64,000 nt of DNA from Streptomyces sp. SM10 (GCF_002910915.1 NZ_NEUF01000160.1:107746-171745), one strand, 5' to 3'. Shown: positions 42,529-51,408, counted from the first letter of the stretch. The notes: generated by a model not told the origin, from the letters alone. Program-made: numbers and translations.

Positions 42529-43761
42529 TCACACGGGATCACGCACCACGGGACAGCTCATGCAGCGCGGGCCCCCCCGGCCCCGCCCCAGCTCGCTGCC
42601 CCGGATCTCGATGACCTCGATCCCCTCCCTGCGCAGATACGTGTTGGTGGTCGCGTTCCGCTCGTACGCGACGACGACCCCGGGCTCCACCGCCAGCACG
42701 TTGCAGCCGTCGTCCCACTGCTCCCGCTCTGCCGCGTGGACGTCCTGGGTCGCGGTCAGCACCCGGATCCGGTCCAGGCCGAGCGCGGCGGCGACGGCCC
42801 GGTGCATGTGCTCGGGCGGGTGATCGGTGACCTTGAGCTCACGGGGGCCGGTGCCGGGCTCGATCGTGTAGGAGCGGAGCATCCCGAGGCCGGCGTACTT
42901 GGTGAAGGTGTCACCGTCGATCATCGTCATGACCGTGTCGAGGTGCATGAACGCACGGCGCTTGGGCATGTCCAGCGCCACGATCGTCCGGGCGGATCCC
43001 GCGTCGAAGAGCCCTCGTGCCAGCATCTCCACGGCCTGCGGGGTGGTGCGTTCGCTCATACCGATCAGCACGGCACCTTGGCCGATGACGAGGACGTCGC
43101 CGCCCTCGATGGTGGACGGATAGTCGTCCTGGCCCTCCGACCAGTGGTGGAAGACGCCCGCCTCGGGTCCGGTGAACAGAGGATGGTGCCGGTAGATCGC
43201 CTCGAAGTGGACGGTCTCGCGCTGTCTGGCCGGCCAGCGCATCGCGTTGATGGACACGCCGTCGTAGATCCAGGCGGAGGTGTCGCGGGTGAAGATGTGG
43301 TTCGGCAGGGGGCTGAGCAGGAAGTCGTCCAGATCCATGACGTGGAAGCGCACGGAGGTCGGCTCGGCGTGCCGTTCCAGGAACTCCCGCTTCGTCATCC
43401 CACCGACCAGTGCCTCGGTCAGATCCGCGGCCGACATCTCCTCGAACGCCGCGCGCAGGTGCTCGGTGGCGAGCGGGCCGTACTCCTTCTCCGCGAACAC
43501 CCGGTCGAGGACCAGCCGCCGCGCCACGGGGATGTCGAGGGACTCCCGGAGCAGATCGCCGAAGAGATGGACCTCCACCCCCCGGTCGCGCAGCACATCG
43601 GCGAAGCCGTCGTGCTCCTCCCTGGCACGGCGCACCCACAGCACGTCGTCGAACAGGAGAGCGTCCTTGTTGCTCGGGGTGAGCCGCTTCAGCTCCAGAT
43701 CGGGGCGGTGCAGGATGACGCGGCGCAGCCGCCCGGCCTCGGAATCGACATGGAATCCCAT
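42529..43761 (-). CDS. arcA: Arginine deiminase
   Basis: A 410-residue guanidino-group hydrolase that converts arginine to citrulline and ammonia. The FTRDTSAWI and EGGDVLVIG motifs hold substrate-binding Arg/Asp/Glu residues, HLDTVMTMID the catalytic His, and GPRCMSCPVV near the C-terminus the nucleophilic Cys. ATG 43761 is preceded by GAGGATGAGG. It is followed by arcB and the permease; no carbamate kinase gene is in the window, so ATP recovery would depend on a gene elsewhere. Confidence 0.95.
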   Translation of the reverse strand: MGFHVDSEAGRLRRVILHRPDLELKRLTPSNKDALLFDDVLWVRRAREEHDGFADVLRDRGVEVHLFGDLLRESLDIPVARRLVLDRVFAEKEYGPLATEHLRAAFEEMSAADLTEALVGGMTKREFLERHAEPTSVRFHVMDLDDFLLSPLPNHIFTRDTSAWIYDGVSINAMRWPARQRETVHFEAIYRHHPLFTGPEAGVFHHWSEGQDDYPSTIEGGDVLVIGQGAVLIGMSERTTPQAVEMLARGLFDAGSARTIVALDMPKRRAFMHLDTVMTMIDGDTFTKYAGLGMLRSYTIEPGTGPRELKVTDHPPEHMHRAVAAALGLDRIRVLTATQDVHAAEREQWDDGCNVLAVEPGVVVAYERNATTNTYLRREGIEVIEIRGSELGRGRGGPRCMSCPVVRDPV

Positions 43762-44057
43762 GTCCTCATCCTCACCGCGCGGGGCACCGTTCACCCTGCG
43801 AACCGCCACCCGATTCGGGGCGGGCGGGCAACGGGCCACCACCGCCTCCGTGCGCACCCCTGTCCACCCGTCCACGGGTGGGCGAACGGGGGCAGTGACT
43901 CACTCGTCCACCCCAAGTCGGCGTGCCGATCGGGCGGCCCCGCGGGTCGGCCACCGAGACTGACACCGGCACCACCCCCGCTCCGGCCGGGCAGCCCGGG
44001 ACCTCGTGGTCCGCCACCGGCCGCGCCCGCTTCACTCCCTCCGAAGGAGCCCTCCCC
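43762..44057. promoter_or_regulatory. Divergent region upstream of arcA
   Basis: These 296 bases separate arcA from the NTF2-like gene. They contain a 7-bp perfect hairpin (CCACCCG at 43864-43870 with 43875-43881, loop TCCA). GAAGGAG at 44043-44049 is the ribosome site of the plus-strand gene. I find no other gene and no certain promoter boxes. Confidence 0.4.
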
Positions 44058-44396
44058 ATGTCTGCCACTCCGCCGCCCCTGCCCCCGGTGGTCCGTGCGT
44101 TCCTGGACGCCTCGAACGCCCAGGACACGGCCGCCTGGCTGCGTACCTTCGCTCCGGACGGCGCGGTCGACGACTGGGGACGCGTGTTCACCGGGTACGA
44201 GGCCCTGCGCGGCTGGAGCGACGCGGAGTTCATCGGTGCGCATGTCACCCTCGACGTCACCGAGGTGTCGGCGGGCCCGGGCGAGGACGACGTGACCGTC
44301 CTGGCACAGGTCGGCGGTGACGGCTTCAACGGACCCTCGCACTTCGCGTTCACCGTACGCGAGAACCTGATCACCCTGATGCGCATCACCGCCTGA
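44058..44396 (+). CDS. NTF2-like / SnoaL-like domain protein
   Basis: A 112-residue cone-shaped NTF2-fold protein (VVRAFLDASNAQDTAAWLRT, then FAPDGAVDDWGRVFTG, and HFAFTVRENLITLMRI). The fold serves isomerases, cyclases and ligand carriers. No catalytic set can be assigned. ATG 44058 follows GAAGGAG at nine bases; the longer in-frame reading has no site. It stands alone, bordered by the arcA promoter and two strong hairpins. Confidence 0.82.
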   Translation: MSATPPPLPPVVRAFLDASNAQDTAAWLRTFAPDGAVDDWGRVFTGYEALRGWSDAEFIGAHVTLDVTEVSAGPGEDDVTVLAQVGGDGFNGPSHFAFTVRENLITLMRITA

Positions 44397-44423
44397 CCGC
44401 GCCCGAGCGTGCCGGGCCCGACC

Positions 44424-44450
44424 CACGGCCCGGCGGTGGACCGGGCCGTG
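44424..44450. terminator. Hairpin terminator of the NTF2-like gene
   Basis: A perfect 10-bp stem (CACGGCCCGG at 44424-44433 with 44441-44450, loop of seven) begins 28 bases after the stop. It abuts a second, longer hairpin that shares base 44450. Confidence 0.75.
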
Positions 44451-44496
44451 TCCGAGCCGGTGGACCCCCTACAGCCGGGGGTCCACCGGCTCGGAC
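44450..44496. terminator. 20-bp hairpin overlapping the 3' end of pnkp
   Basis: Positions 44450-44469 and 44477-44496 are perfectly complementary (20 bp, loop TACAGCC). The right arm is coding sequence for the last residues of Pnkp and the pnkp stop codon begins the loop. It can terminate transcripts from both convergent genes. Confidence 0.85.
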
Positions 44497-47012
44497 TCCA
44501 GCGCCAGCACCGCGAACACCGCCTCGTGGATCCGCCAGAGCGGCTCCCCGTCAGCCAGCCGGTCGAGCGCCTCGAGACCGAGGGCGTACTCCCGCAGGGC
44601 CAGCGACCGCTTGTGGCCGAGGAACCGGGAACGCAGGCGCTCCAGATTCTCCGGCCGCGTGTACTCGGGGCCGTAGATGATCCGCAGGTACTCCCGGCCG
44701 CGCACCTTGATGCCCGGCTGGACGAGCCTGCCCTTCCCGTCCCGGACCTGGGCGCCGAGCGGCTTGACGACCATGCCCTCACCGCCGCGGCCGGTCATCT
44801 CCAGCCACCAGTCCGTACCGGAGCGGACCGATTCCTCGTCACCCGTGTCGACGACGAGACGCCGCGTGACCTGGAGCAGTCCGGTCGGGTCGTGCTCGAC
44901 CAGGCGGTCCAGCCACGCCAGCTGTTCGTCGTGCGGCACGGAGGCGAGGGAGCGGCCCCGCACCGCGAGGATCTGGAACGGCGCGAGCCGGACGCCGTCG
45001 AGCCCTTCGGTGCTCCAGCAGTAGCGGCGGTACGCCTCGGTGAAGGCGGCGGCGTCCTCGGCGCGTTCCGACTGGCGCCCTGCGAGGGCACCGACGTCGA
45101 CCCCGCGGGCGGCAGCCGCCGCGAGGGCGCCCTCCGCCACGGGCAGCACCGCTCCGGCGGCCGCGCCCACCGCCGCGTACTGCGAGCGCAGAAGCCCGGC
45201 GGCCTTGAGGGACCAGGGCATCAGCTCGGCGTCGAGCAGCACCCAGTCGGTCTTCCACTCCTCCCACAGTCCGGCGGCGGTGACCGCCGCGCGCAGCCGT
45301 CCGAGGACCACCTCGGTGAGTGCCGTGTCGTCCAGGAACGGGCGCCCGGTGCGCGTGTGCAGGGCGCCGGTGGGGCCGTCCGTGCCGAAGCGCTCCCGGG
45401 CCGTGCCGGCGTCGCGGCAGACCAGCGCCACGGCGCGCGAGCCCATGTGCTTCTCCTCGCAGACGACCTTGGTGACGCCGTCCGCGCGGTACTGCGCGAA
45501 GGCCTCGGCCGGATACTCCAGGAAGCCCTCCTCGTGGGAGGTGGCGGTCGGTGCCATGGTCGGCGGGAGATAGGCCAGCAGCCTCGGGTCGACGGCGAAG
45601 CGGCTCATGACTTCGAGCGCCGCCGCCGCGTTCTCCTCGCGCACCGCGACCCGGCCCATGTGCCGGGTCTCCACGATGCGGCGGCCCTGCACGTCGGCGA
45701 GGTCGAGCGGCCGGCCCTCCCGGCCTCCGGGGGCCTCGGTGGTCAACGGCTTCACCGGCTCGTACCAGACGCGCTCGGCCGGTACCTCGACGATCTCCCG
45801 CTCCGGCCAGCGCAGCGCCGTCATCTTCCCGCCGAAGACGGCCCCGGTGTCCAGACAGATCGTGTTGTTCACCCAGGAGGCCACGGGCACCGGGGTGTGT
45901 CCGTAGACCACCGCGGCACTGCCCCGGTAGTCCTCGGCCCACGGGTAGCGCACGGGCAGGCCGAACTCGTCGGTCTCGCCGGTCGTCTCCCCGTACAGGG
46001 CGTGCGAGCGGACCCGCCCGGAGGTGCGCCCGTGGTACTTCTCGGGCAGCCCCGCGTGGCAGACGACCAGCCGACCCCTGTCCAGGACGTAGTGGCTGAC
46101 GAGTCCGTCGATGAACTCACCGACCTGCCTGCGGAATTCGGGGTGCTCGGCGTCCTCCCGCTCCAGCTGCTCCACGGTCTCGGCGAGGCCGTGGCTGTGC
46201 TGGACCTTGCGCCCCTTGAGATAGCGCCCGAGCTTGTTCTCGTGGTTGCCGGGGACGCACAGCGCGTTGCCCGACGCCACCATGGACATGACGCGGCGCA
46301 GCACACCGGGGCTGTCCGGGCCGCGGTCGACGAGGTCACCGACGAACACGGCGGTACGCCCCTGGGGGTGCGCGCCGTCCTTGTACCCCAGCTCGCCGAG
46401 GAGGGTGTCCAGCTCGGAACTGCACCCGTGGATGTCGCCGATGATGTCGAACGGGCCGGTGAGGTGCCGCAGGTCGTTGTAGCGGCGCTCCAGGGAGACC
46501 CCGACGGTGTCGGCCTCCTCCTCGGTGCGCAGGATGTGCACCTTGCGGAAGCCTTCGCGTTCCAGACCGCGCAACGAGCGGCGTAGTTCGCGGCGGTGAC
46601 GCTGCACGACATGGCGCGGCATGCCGGAGCGGTCGGGGCGGGTGGCGTTGCGCGCCTGGCAGACCTCTTCCGGCAGGTCGAGCACGATGGCGATGGGCAG
46701 CACGTCGTACTGCCGGGCCAGCTGGACGAGCTGCCTGCGGCTCTCGGGCTGCACGTTGGTGGCGTCCACGACAGTGAGCCGGCCCGCGGCGAGGCGCTTG
46801 CCCGCGATGTAGTGGAGCACGTCGAAGGCGTCGCCGCTCGCGCTCTGGTCGTTCTCGTCGTCCGCGACGAGGCCCCGGCAGAAGTCGGAGGAGATGATCT
46901 CGGTGGGCTTGAAGTTCCTGCGGGCGAAGGTGGACTTGCCCGAACCGCTGGCGCCGATGAGGACGACGAGGGACAGGTCGGTCACCGGCAGGGTGCGCGA
47001 GGTACTGGTCAT
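44469..47012 (-). CDS. pnkp: Bacterial polynucleotide kinase-phosphatase-ligase Pnkp
   Basis: An 847-residue RNA end-healing and sealing enzyme. Domain 1 is a P-loop 5'-kinase (GASGSGKST at residues 20-28, then SSDFCRGLVAD). Domain 2 is a binuclear metallophosphatase (GDIHG, FVGDLVDRGP, GNHE, YGHTPVP) that removes 2',3'-cyclic phosphate and 3'-phosphate. Domain 3 is a ligase-type adenylyltransferase whose nucleophile is Lys521 in EEKHMGSR. ATG 47012 overlaps the hen1 stop. In known systems Pnkp and Hen1 form a complex that repairs RNA cut by ribotoxins and methylates the junction against recutting. All motifs are intact. Confidence 0.96.
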   Translation of the reverse strand: MTSTSRTLPVTDLSLVVLIGASGSGKSTFARRNFKPTEIISSDFCRGLVADDENDQSASGDAFDVLHYIAGKRLAAGRLTVVDATNVQPESRRQLVQLARQYDVLPIAIVLDLPEEVCQARNATRPDRSGMPRHVVQRHRRELRRSLRGLEREGFRKVHILRTEEEADTVGVSLERRYNDLRHLTGPFDIIGDIHGCSSELDTLLGELGYKDGAHPQGRTAVFVGDLVDRGPDSPGVLRRVMSMVASGNALCVPGNHENKLGRYLKGRKVQHSHGLAETVEQLEREDAEHPEFRRQVGEFIDGLVSHYVLDRGRLVVCHAGLPEKYHGRTSGRVRSHALYGETTGETDEFGLPVRYPWAEDYRGSAAVVYGHTPVPVASWVNNTICLDTGAVFGGKMTALRWPEREIVEVPAERVWYEPVKPLTTEAPGGREGRPLDLADVQGRRIVETRHMGRVAVREENAAAALEVMSRFAVDPRLLAYLPPTMAPTATSHEEGFLEYPAEAFAQYRADGVTKVVCEEKHMGSRAVALVCRDAGTARERFGTDGPTGALHTRTGRPFLDDTALTEVVLGRLRAAVTAAGLWEEWKTDWVLLDAELMPWSLKAAGLLRSQYAAVGAAAGAVLPVAEGALAAAAARGVDVGALAGRQSERAEDAAAFTEAYRRYCWSTEGLDGVRLAPFQILAVRGRSLASVPHDEQLAWLDRLVEHDPTGLLQVTRRLVVDTGDEESVRSGTDWWLEMTGRGGEGMVVKPLGAQVRDGKGRLVQPGIKVRGREYLRIIYGPEYTRPENLERLRSRFLGHKRSLALREYALGLEALDRLADGEPLWRIHEAVFAVLALESEPVDPRL

Positions 47013-48484
47013 GCGGCCTTTGCCTCCTTCGTCGTCTCCCGGGCCGTGGTCATCGTGAACACGGCCATCTGTGTGGGAGGCCCCACCTCGGGGTCCTCCG
47101 GTCCCACCGGTACGAACGCCACCGTGTAGCCGTGGCGTCCGGCGACCCGCTCCGCCCACTCCCGGAATTCCTGCCGGGTCCACTCGAAGCGGTGGTCACC
47201 GTGGCGCACGTGCCCCGCGGGCAGCGTCTCCCAGCGGACGTTGTACTCGACGTTGGGGGTCGTCACCAGCACGGTCCGAGGGCGCGCCGCGCCGAAGACC
47301 GTGTACTCGAGGGCGGGGAGCCGGTCCAGGTCGAGGTGCTCGATCACCTCGCTCAGCACGGCGGCGTCGTACCCCTTCAGCTGCTTGTCCGTGTAGGTGA
47401 GCGCGCCCTGCCGGAGGGTGACGCGCCCGGCCTGCCGCTCGCCCATCCGCTCCAGCTTCAGCCTGCGTGCCGCGACCGTCAGGGCGCGCACCGAGACGTC
47501 GACCCCGACGATCTCCGTGAAACGCGTGTCCTTGAGCAGCGCCTGCACCAACTGACCCTGGCCGCAGCCGAGGTCGAGCACCCGGTTGGCCCCGGCGGCA
47601 CCCAGCGCCTCCAGGATCGCCCCGCGGCGCCGCTCGGCGAGCGGGACCGGCTTCTCCTCCGTGTCGGTGGTCTCGTCGACCGCGTTGTCGACACTCTCCA
47701 CCTCCAGGTCGTCCGACTCGGCCAGCCGGACCAGCTCGAGCCGCTCCATCGCCTGCCTGGTGAGCCCCAGGCGGCGGGAGAGGTACCGGCTGGTGATCAG
47801 CTTCTGCTCCGGATGGCCCGCCAGCCAGCCCTCGCCGGCCCGGAGGAGCTTGTCGACCTCGTCGGGGGCGACCCAGTAGTGCTTGGCGTCGTCGAGCACG
47901 GGCAGCAGCACGTACAGCTGGCGCAAGGCGTCCGCGAGCCGCACGTCCCCTTCGAGCACGAGCCGGACGTAACGCGAGTCGCCCCACTCCGGGAACCGCT
48001 CGTCCAGAGGCACGGGCAGGGCCTCGATCCGTGTCCAGCCGAGCGGGCCGAACAGCTTGTGCACCAGCTCCGCACCGCCGCGGGCCGGCAGCGCCGGGAT
48101 CTCGATCCGCAGCGGCATAGCTTCCCGCACCCGGTCGGGCAGGGCCCTGCACGCGCCGTTCAGCGCGGACTTGAACACCGTCGTCATCGCGACCGAAAGC
48201 AGCGACGACGCCGCGTAGGGCCGGTCGTTGACGTACTGCGCGAGCGCAGCGTCGGGGGCTCCGCCCCGGCCCTTGCCCTTTCCCCGCCTCACCAGCGCCA
48301 CCGGATCGACCTCCAGCAGCAGCGCCGCGGTGCACCGCTCCTCGGACGCCTCGGGGTAGAAGACGTGCGCGGTGCCATGCGACGTGGAGAACGTCTGCGC
48401 CTTGTCGGGATGCTTGTGCAGCAGATAGCCGAGGTCGGTCGCGGGACGCTCTGGGGTGCCGGTGGTGCTGATAGTCAGGAACAC
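47009..48484 (-). CDS. hen1: Hen1, 3'-terminal RNA ribose 2'-O-methyltransferase
   Basis: A 491-residue two-part protein. The N-terminal half (residues 1 to about 240) is the bacterial Hen1 domain that binds and activates the Pnkp ligase. The C-terminal half is a SAM methyltransferase with VLDLGCGQGQLVQALL and the Hen1 metal site: Glu and Glu-His in SEVIEHLDLD, and two His in GHVRHGDHRF. It methylates the 2'-OH of the 3' end before sealing. GTG 48484 is 43 bases after mmuM and its stop overlaps pnkp by ATGA, so the pair is translationally coupled. Confidence 0.95.
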   Translation of the reverse strand: MFLTISTTGTPERPATDLGYLLHKHPDKAQTFSTSHGTAHVFYPEASEERCTAALLLEVDPVALVRRGKGKGRGGAPDAALAQYVNDRPYAASSLLSVAMTTVFKSALNGACRALPDRVREAMPLRIEIPALPARGGAELVHKLFGPLGWTRIEALPVPLDERFPEWGDSRYVRLVLEGDVRLADALRQLYVLLPVLDDAKHYWVAPDEVDKLLRAGEGWLAGHPEQKLITSRYLSRRLGLTRQAMERLELVRLAESDDLEVESVDNAVDETTDTEEKPVPLAERRRGAILEALGAAGANRVLDLGCGQGQLVQALLKDTRFTEIVGVDVSVRALTVAARRLKLERMGERQAGRVTLRQGALTYTDKQLKGYDAAVLSEVIEHLDLDRLPALEYTVFGAARPRTVLVTTPNVEYNVRWETLPAGHVRHGDHRFEWTRQEFREWAERVAGRHGYTVAFVPVGPEDPEVGPPTQMAVFTMTTARETTKEAKAA

Positions 48485-48527
48485 CCGTCCGAGTATGGTG
48501 CGAGGGCCCGTCTCCCACCAGGCTTTT

Positions 48528-49463
48528 TCACGCTGCCGGCGACTCCAGCCGGTCCGCAAGGGCCGCGATGTCCGGCGGTCCGACACGGCAGCAGCCACCG
48601 ACCAGACGGGCGCCGGCCCGCTGCCAGTCCCGCACCCTGCCCGGCTCGAACGTCCCCCTGCCGGTCCAGCCACGGCCGTCGGCGTCCCACTCCTCTCCGC
48701 TGTTCGGGTAGACGACCACCGGCTTGCCGGTGGCCGCGGCCGCCACCTCCACCGCCCGGTCGGCGTCGGCGGGATCGCAGCAGTTGACCCCGACGGCCAC
48801 CACCTGCTCGATGCCCGCGACGAGACCGAACGCCTCCGCCAGGGGCTGCCCGGCCCTGGTGCGGTCGCCCGCCACGCTGTACGAGAGCCAGACCGGCACC
48901 GGGAGCTCCTGGACCACCTCCAGCAACGCCTCGGCCTCGACGATGTCCGGCACAGTCTCCAGAGCCAGCGCATCGGGGCCGGCCGCGGCGAGCGTCTCCG
49001 CCCGGGGCCGGTGGAAGCGCACCAGCTCCCGGACGGTGAGTCCGTACCGGCCCCGGTACTCGCTGCCGTCCGCGAGCATCGCCCCGTACGGTCCGATCGA
49101 GGCCGCGACCCAGAGCTCACGCCCTGCCACCGCGCCCGCCCTGCGCGCCGAGTCCACACTGTCGGCCATCAGGTCCGCCGCCCGGGCCCTGCCGATCCCG
49201 TGCCGTGCAAACCCTTCGAACGTCGCCTGGTAACTGGCGGTGATGAGCACCTGCGCCCCCGCCCGCGCATAGGCCGCGTGGGCGGCCTCGATCTGCTGGG
49301 GCGCGTCGGTCAGCAGACGGGCCGACCACAGGGCGTCGGACAGATCACAGCCCTGGGCCTCCAACTGGTTGGACAGTCCCCCGTCCAGCAGGACGGTCCC
49401 CTCGGCAAGCGCTTCGCCGAGCGTACGGCAGGGCGGCACGTTCGGCGTCCGGGCGGTGTGCAC
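48528..49463 (-). CDS. mmuM: Homocysteine S-methyltransferase
   Basis: A 311-residue zinc methyltransferase of the MmuM/BHMT family. LLDGGLSNQLEAQG opens the barrel, GVNCCDP supplies one Cys ligand and VGGCCRVGP the other two. It methylates homocysteine to methionine using S-methylmethionine or SAM. GTG 49463 follows GAGGAG by five bases. It lies 43 bases ahead of hen1 on the same strand, so co-transcription with the RNA repair pair is likely; it may help dispose of homocysteine from SAM turnover, but this link is inference. Confidence 0.92.
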   Translation of the reverse strand: MHTARTPNVPPCRTLGEALAEGTVLLDGGLSNQLEAQGCDLSDALWSARLLTDAPQQIEAAHAAYARAGAQVLITASYQATFEGFARHGIGRARAADLMADSVDSARRAGAVAGRELWVAASIGPYGAMLADGSEYRGRYGLTVRELVRFHRPRAETLAAAGPDALALETVPDIVEAEALLEVVQELPVPVWLSYSVAGDRTRAGQPLAEAFGLVAGIEQVVAVGVNCCDPADADRAVEVAAAATGKPVVVYPNSGEEWDADGRGWTGRGTFEPGRVRDWQRAGARLVGGCCRVGPPDIAALADRLESPAA

Positions 49464-49645
49464 AGTTGCTCCTCGCTGTCGGCCGGTACCGGTCGGTCCC
49501 GTGCCACGGTCCCGTCCGGCCGGCGGTTGCCTGTTCGACGCTTCCTGCCCACCGGCGCCTGCCCCTGTCCGCCGGTCCTGTCCGCCGGTTCCCGACGGTC
49601 CGCGGCCGCCGTGTGGATCCGGTCCTTCCGGCCGCGTCCCCGCCG

Positions 49646-50569
49646 TCAGCCCAGTTGCGACTGGACCTGCGACGAGATGAGTTCCAGATGGTCCAGGTCG
49701 TGCAGGTCCAGGACCTGGAGGTAGATCCGCGAGGAGCCGATGGCGGCGTACCGGCCGATCTTGTCGACCACCTCGGCGGGCGAGCCCGCCAGGCCGTTCG
49801 CCTTCAGATCCTCGACCTCCCGTCCGATGGCGGACGCGCGCCGTGCCACCTCCGCGTCGTCCTTCCCGACACACACCACGAGCGCGTTGGAGTACACCAG
49901 GTCGTCAGGGGCCCGGCCCGCCACCACAGCCGCGTCCCTGACCCGGCCGAACTGCTTCTCGCTGTCCTCCAACGAGGCGAAGGGGATGTTGAACTCGTCC
50001 GCGTACCGGGCGGCGAGCCGAGGGGTGCGGACCGCGCCGTGGCCGCCGATCAGGACCGGCACCTTCGCCTGGGCGGGCTTCGGCAGGGCCGGTGAGTCGG
50101 TGAGCTGGTAGTAGGTCCCGTCGTAGCTGAAGGTCTTGCCGGGCTCGGTCTCCCACAGTCCCGTGACGATCGCCAGCTGCTCCTCCAGCCGGCCGAACTT
50201 CTCCTTCGGGAACGGAATGCCGTACGCCTTGTGCTCCTCCTCGAACCAGCCCGCGCCCAGGCCCAGCTCGACCCGGCCGCCGGACATCTGGTCGACCTGG
50301 GCGACCTGGATGGCCAGCACACCGGGCAGTCGGAAGGTGCCCGCCGTCATCAGCGTGCCCAGGCGGATCCGCCTGGTCTCGCGGGCGAGCCCGGCGAGCG
50401 TGATCCACGCGTCGGTCGGGCCGGGCAGACCGTCACCCGAGCCCATGCGCAGATAGTGGTCCGACCGGTAGAAGGCGTCGAAGCCGAGGTCCTCGGTGGC
50501 CTTGGCGACGGTGAGCAGGGTGTCGTAGCTCGCCCCTTGCTGGGGCTCGGTGAAGATTCGAAGATCCAT
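49646..50569 (-). CDS. LLM-class F420-dependent oxidoreductase
   Basis: A 307-residue luciferase-like TIM barrel enzyme. DLRIFTEPQQGASYDTLLTV opens the barrel, SDHYLRMGSGDGLPGPTDAW and LGTLMTAGTFRLPGVLAIQV carry the flavin/F420 contacts, and GRVELGLGAGWFEEEHKAYG is the conserved signature. Actinobacterial members use coenzyme F420. ATG 50569 follows a GGAGG tract. It is upstream of mmuM on the same strand with a 182-bp gap that contains short direct repeats of TGTCCGCCGGT. The substrate is unknown. Confidence 0.9.
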   Translation of the reverse strand: MDLRIFTEPQQGASYDTLLTVAKATEDLGFDAFYRSDHYLRMGSGDGLPGPTDAWITLAGLARETRRIRLGTLMTAGTFRLPGVLAIQVAQVDQMSGGRVELGLGAGWFEEEHKAYGIPFPKEKFGRLEEQLAIVTGLWETEPGKTFSYDGTYYQLTDSPALPKPAQAKVPVLIGGHGAVRTPRLAARYADEFNIPFASLEDSEKQFGRVRDAAVVAGRAPDDLVYSNALVVCVGKDDAEVARRASAIGREVEDLKANGLAGSPAEVVDKIGRYAAIGSSRIYLQVLDLHDLDHLELISSQVQSQLG

Positions 50570-50661
50570 GCCTCCATCCTGCACCTTCGCACCCGCCGCG
50601 CCCCGTCTCTCCCCTGCTCGCTTCTCCCGTCGGCGGCCGGTGCTCCCTTCCGGCCGCCGGC

Positions 50662-51198
50662 TCACTGCTGCCCGGCGACGAACCCCGCCGGACCGGTGAT
50701 CACACCGAACGGGCCGTCACGCTCCCTGTCCGGCTCGTGTTCCCGCTCGCGGTCACGCTCCTGCTCCGCGAGCCGTCTGAGCATGCCGTGGATCCGGTCC
50801 ACGGACTCGTCGACGGCGTCTATCGCCTCGATGCACTGCCAGTAGAGCCCTTCCTCCTCCGTGCCGCAGGCGACACCCACCAGGGCGATGCCCGCCTCGC
50901 CGAGCAGCGCCGCAAGAGCGGCCAACGTGCCCGGCACATGGGCCACTTCGGTGAGCTGCGAGGCCCTGACGCCTCCGGCCGGCACCATCGGGTGGTCGAG
51001 CACGGCGCTGCCGAGGGCGGAGGTCTCGCTGAGCCCGCGCGCCTCCGTCCGCAGCTCGGCCGGTCCGCACCTCGCCAGCTGTCCGCCGACCGCCCGGGCG
51101 AGGGCCTGGGCCTGCCATGCCTCCGCCATGACGGCCGGCACTCCCCGGCTCCCCGCGAGCGCGCTCCTGCCCGCAGCGATCAGTCGCTCCGCTTCCAT
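50662..51198 (-). CDS. DUF6099-like hypothetical protein
   Basis: A 178-residue helical protein common in Streptomyces (MEAERLIAAGRSALAGSRGV near the start; GIALVGVACGTEEEGLYWQC in the middle). The last 45 residues are Arg/Glu-rich and low complexity. I recall the family as DUF6099 but cannot check this. ATG 51198 follows GGGGGAAT. No membrane segment or signal is visible. Function unknown. Confidence 0.7.
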   Translation of the reverse strand: MEAERLIAAGRSALAGSRGVPAVMAEAWQAQALARAVGGQLARCGPAELRTEARGLSETSALGSAVLDHPMVPAGGVRASQLTEVAHVPGTLAALAALLGEAGIALVGVACGTEEEGLYWQCIEAIDAVDESVDRIHGMLRRLAEQERDREREHEPDRERDGPFGVITGPAGFVAGQQ

Positions 51199-51250
51199 CC
51201 GATTCCCCCGTCGCCGTGACCATCCGTACAGAAACCCGCTCATCTCTTCA

Positions 51251-51328
51251 TTACCCACAGTGAGCTGCGTGGCACATGAATGCCAGAGGAAATCGGAAAT
51301 CTGTGGACAGGAAGAGGATTGTGGATAA
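51251..51328. promoter_or_regulatory. Three DnaA-box-like sites
   Basis: TTACCCACA lies at 51251-51259 on the plus strand. On the minus strand CTGTCCACA lies at 51302-51310 and TTATCCACA at 51320-51328. The last equals the E. coli consensus, and the middle one differs by one base from the Streptomyces consensus TTGTCCACA. The two minus-strand boxes are 18 bases apart. Confidence 0.5.
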
Positions 51329-51333
51329 GTCGA

Positions 51334-51408
51334 TCACTCCGAAGAGTGACGGTGCGTCGGTCCAGTACCGGCCTCGGGACTGGTAACCGTCGATAGTCCC
51401 GAGTACTG
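51334..51408 (+). promoter_or_regulatory. Structured element upstream of the APH-like gene
   Basis: Two hairpins follow each other. TCACTC-CGAA-GAGTGA is at 51334-51349. CTCGGGACT at 51373-51381 pairs with 51395-51403, and the outer CAGTA at 51363-51367 pairs with TACTG at 51404-51408 across a five-base bulge. It lies 120 bases before the gene start and could be an RNA leader if a promoter lies upstream, or a DNA operator. Confidence 0.45.

Noticed and set aside
49464..49645. Direct repeats of TGTCCGCCGGT in the gap between the oxidoreductase and mmuM
   Set aside because: Only two short imperfect copies in G+C-rich sequence; could easily arise by chance.
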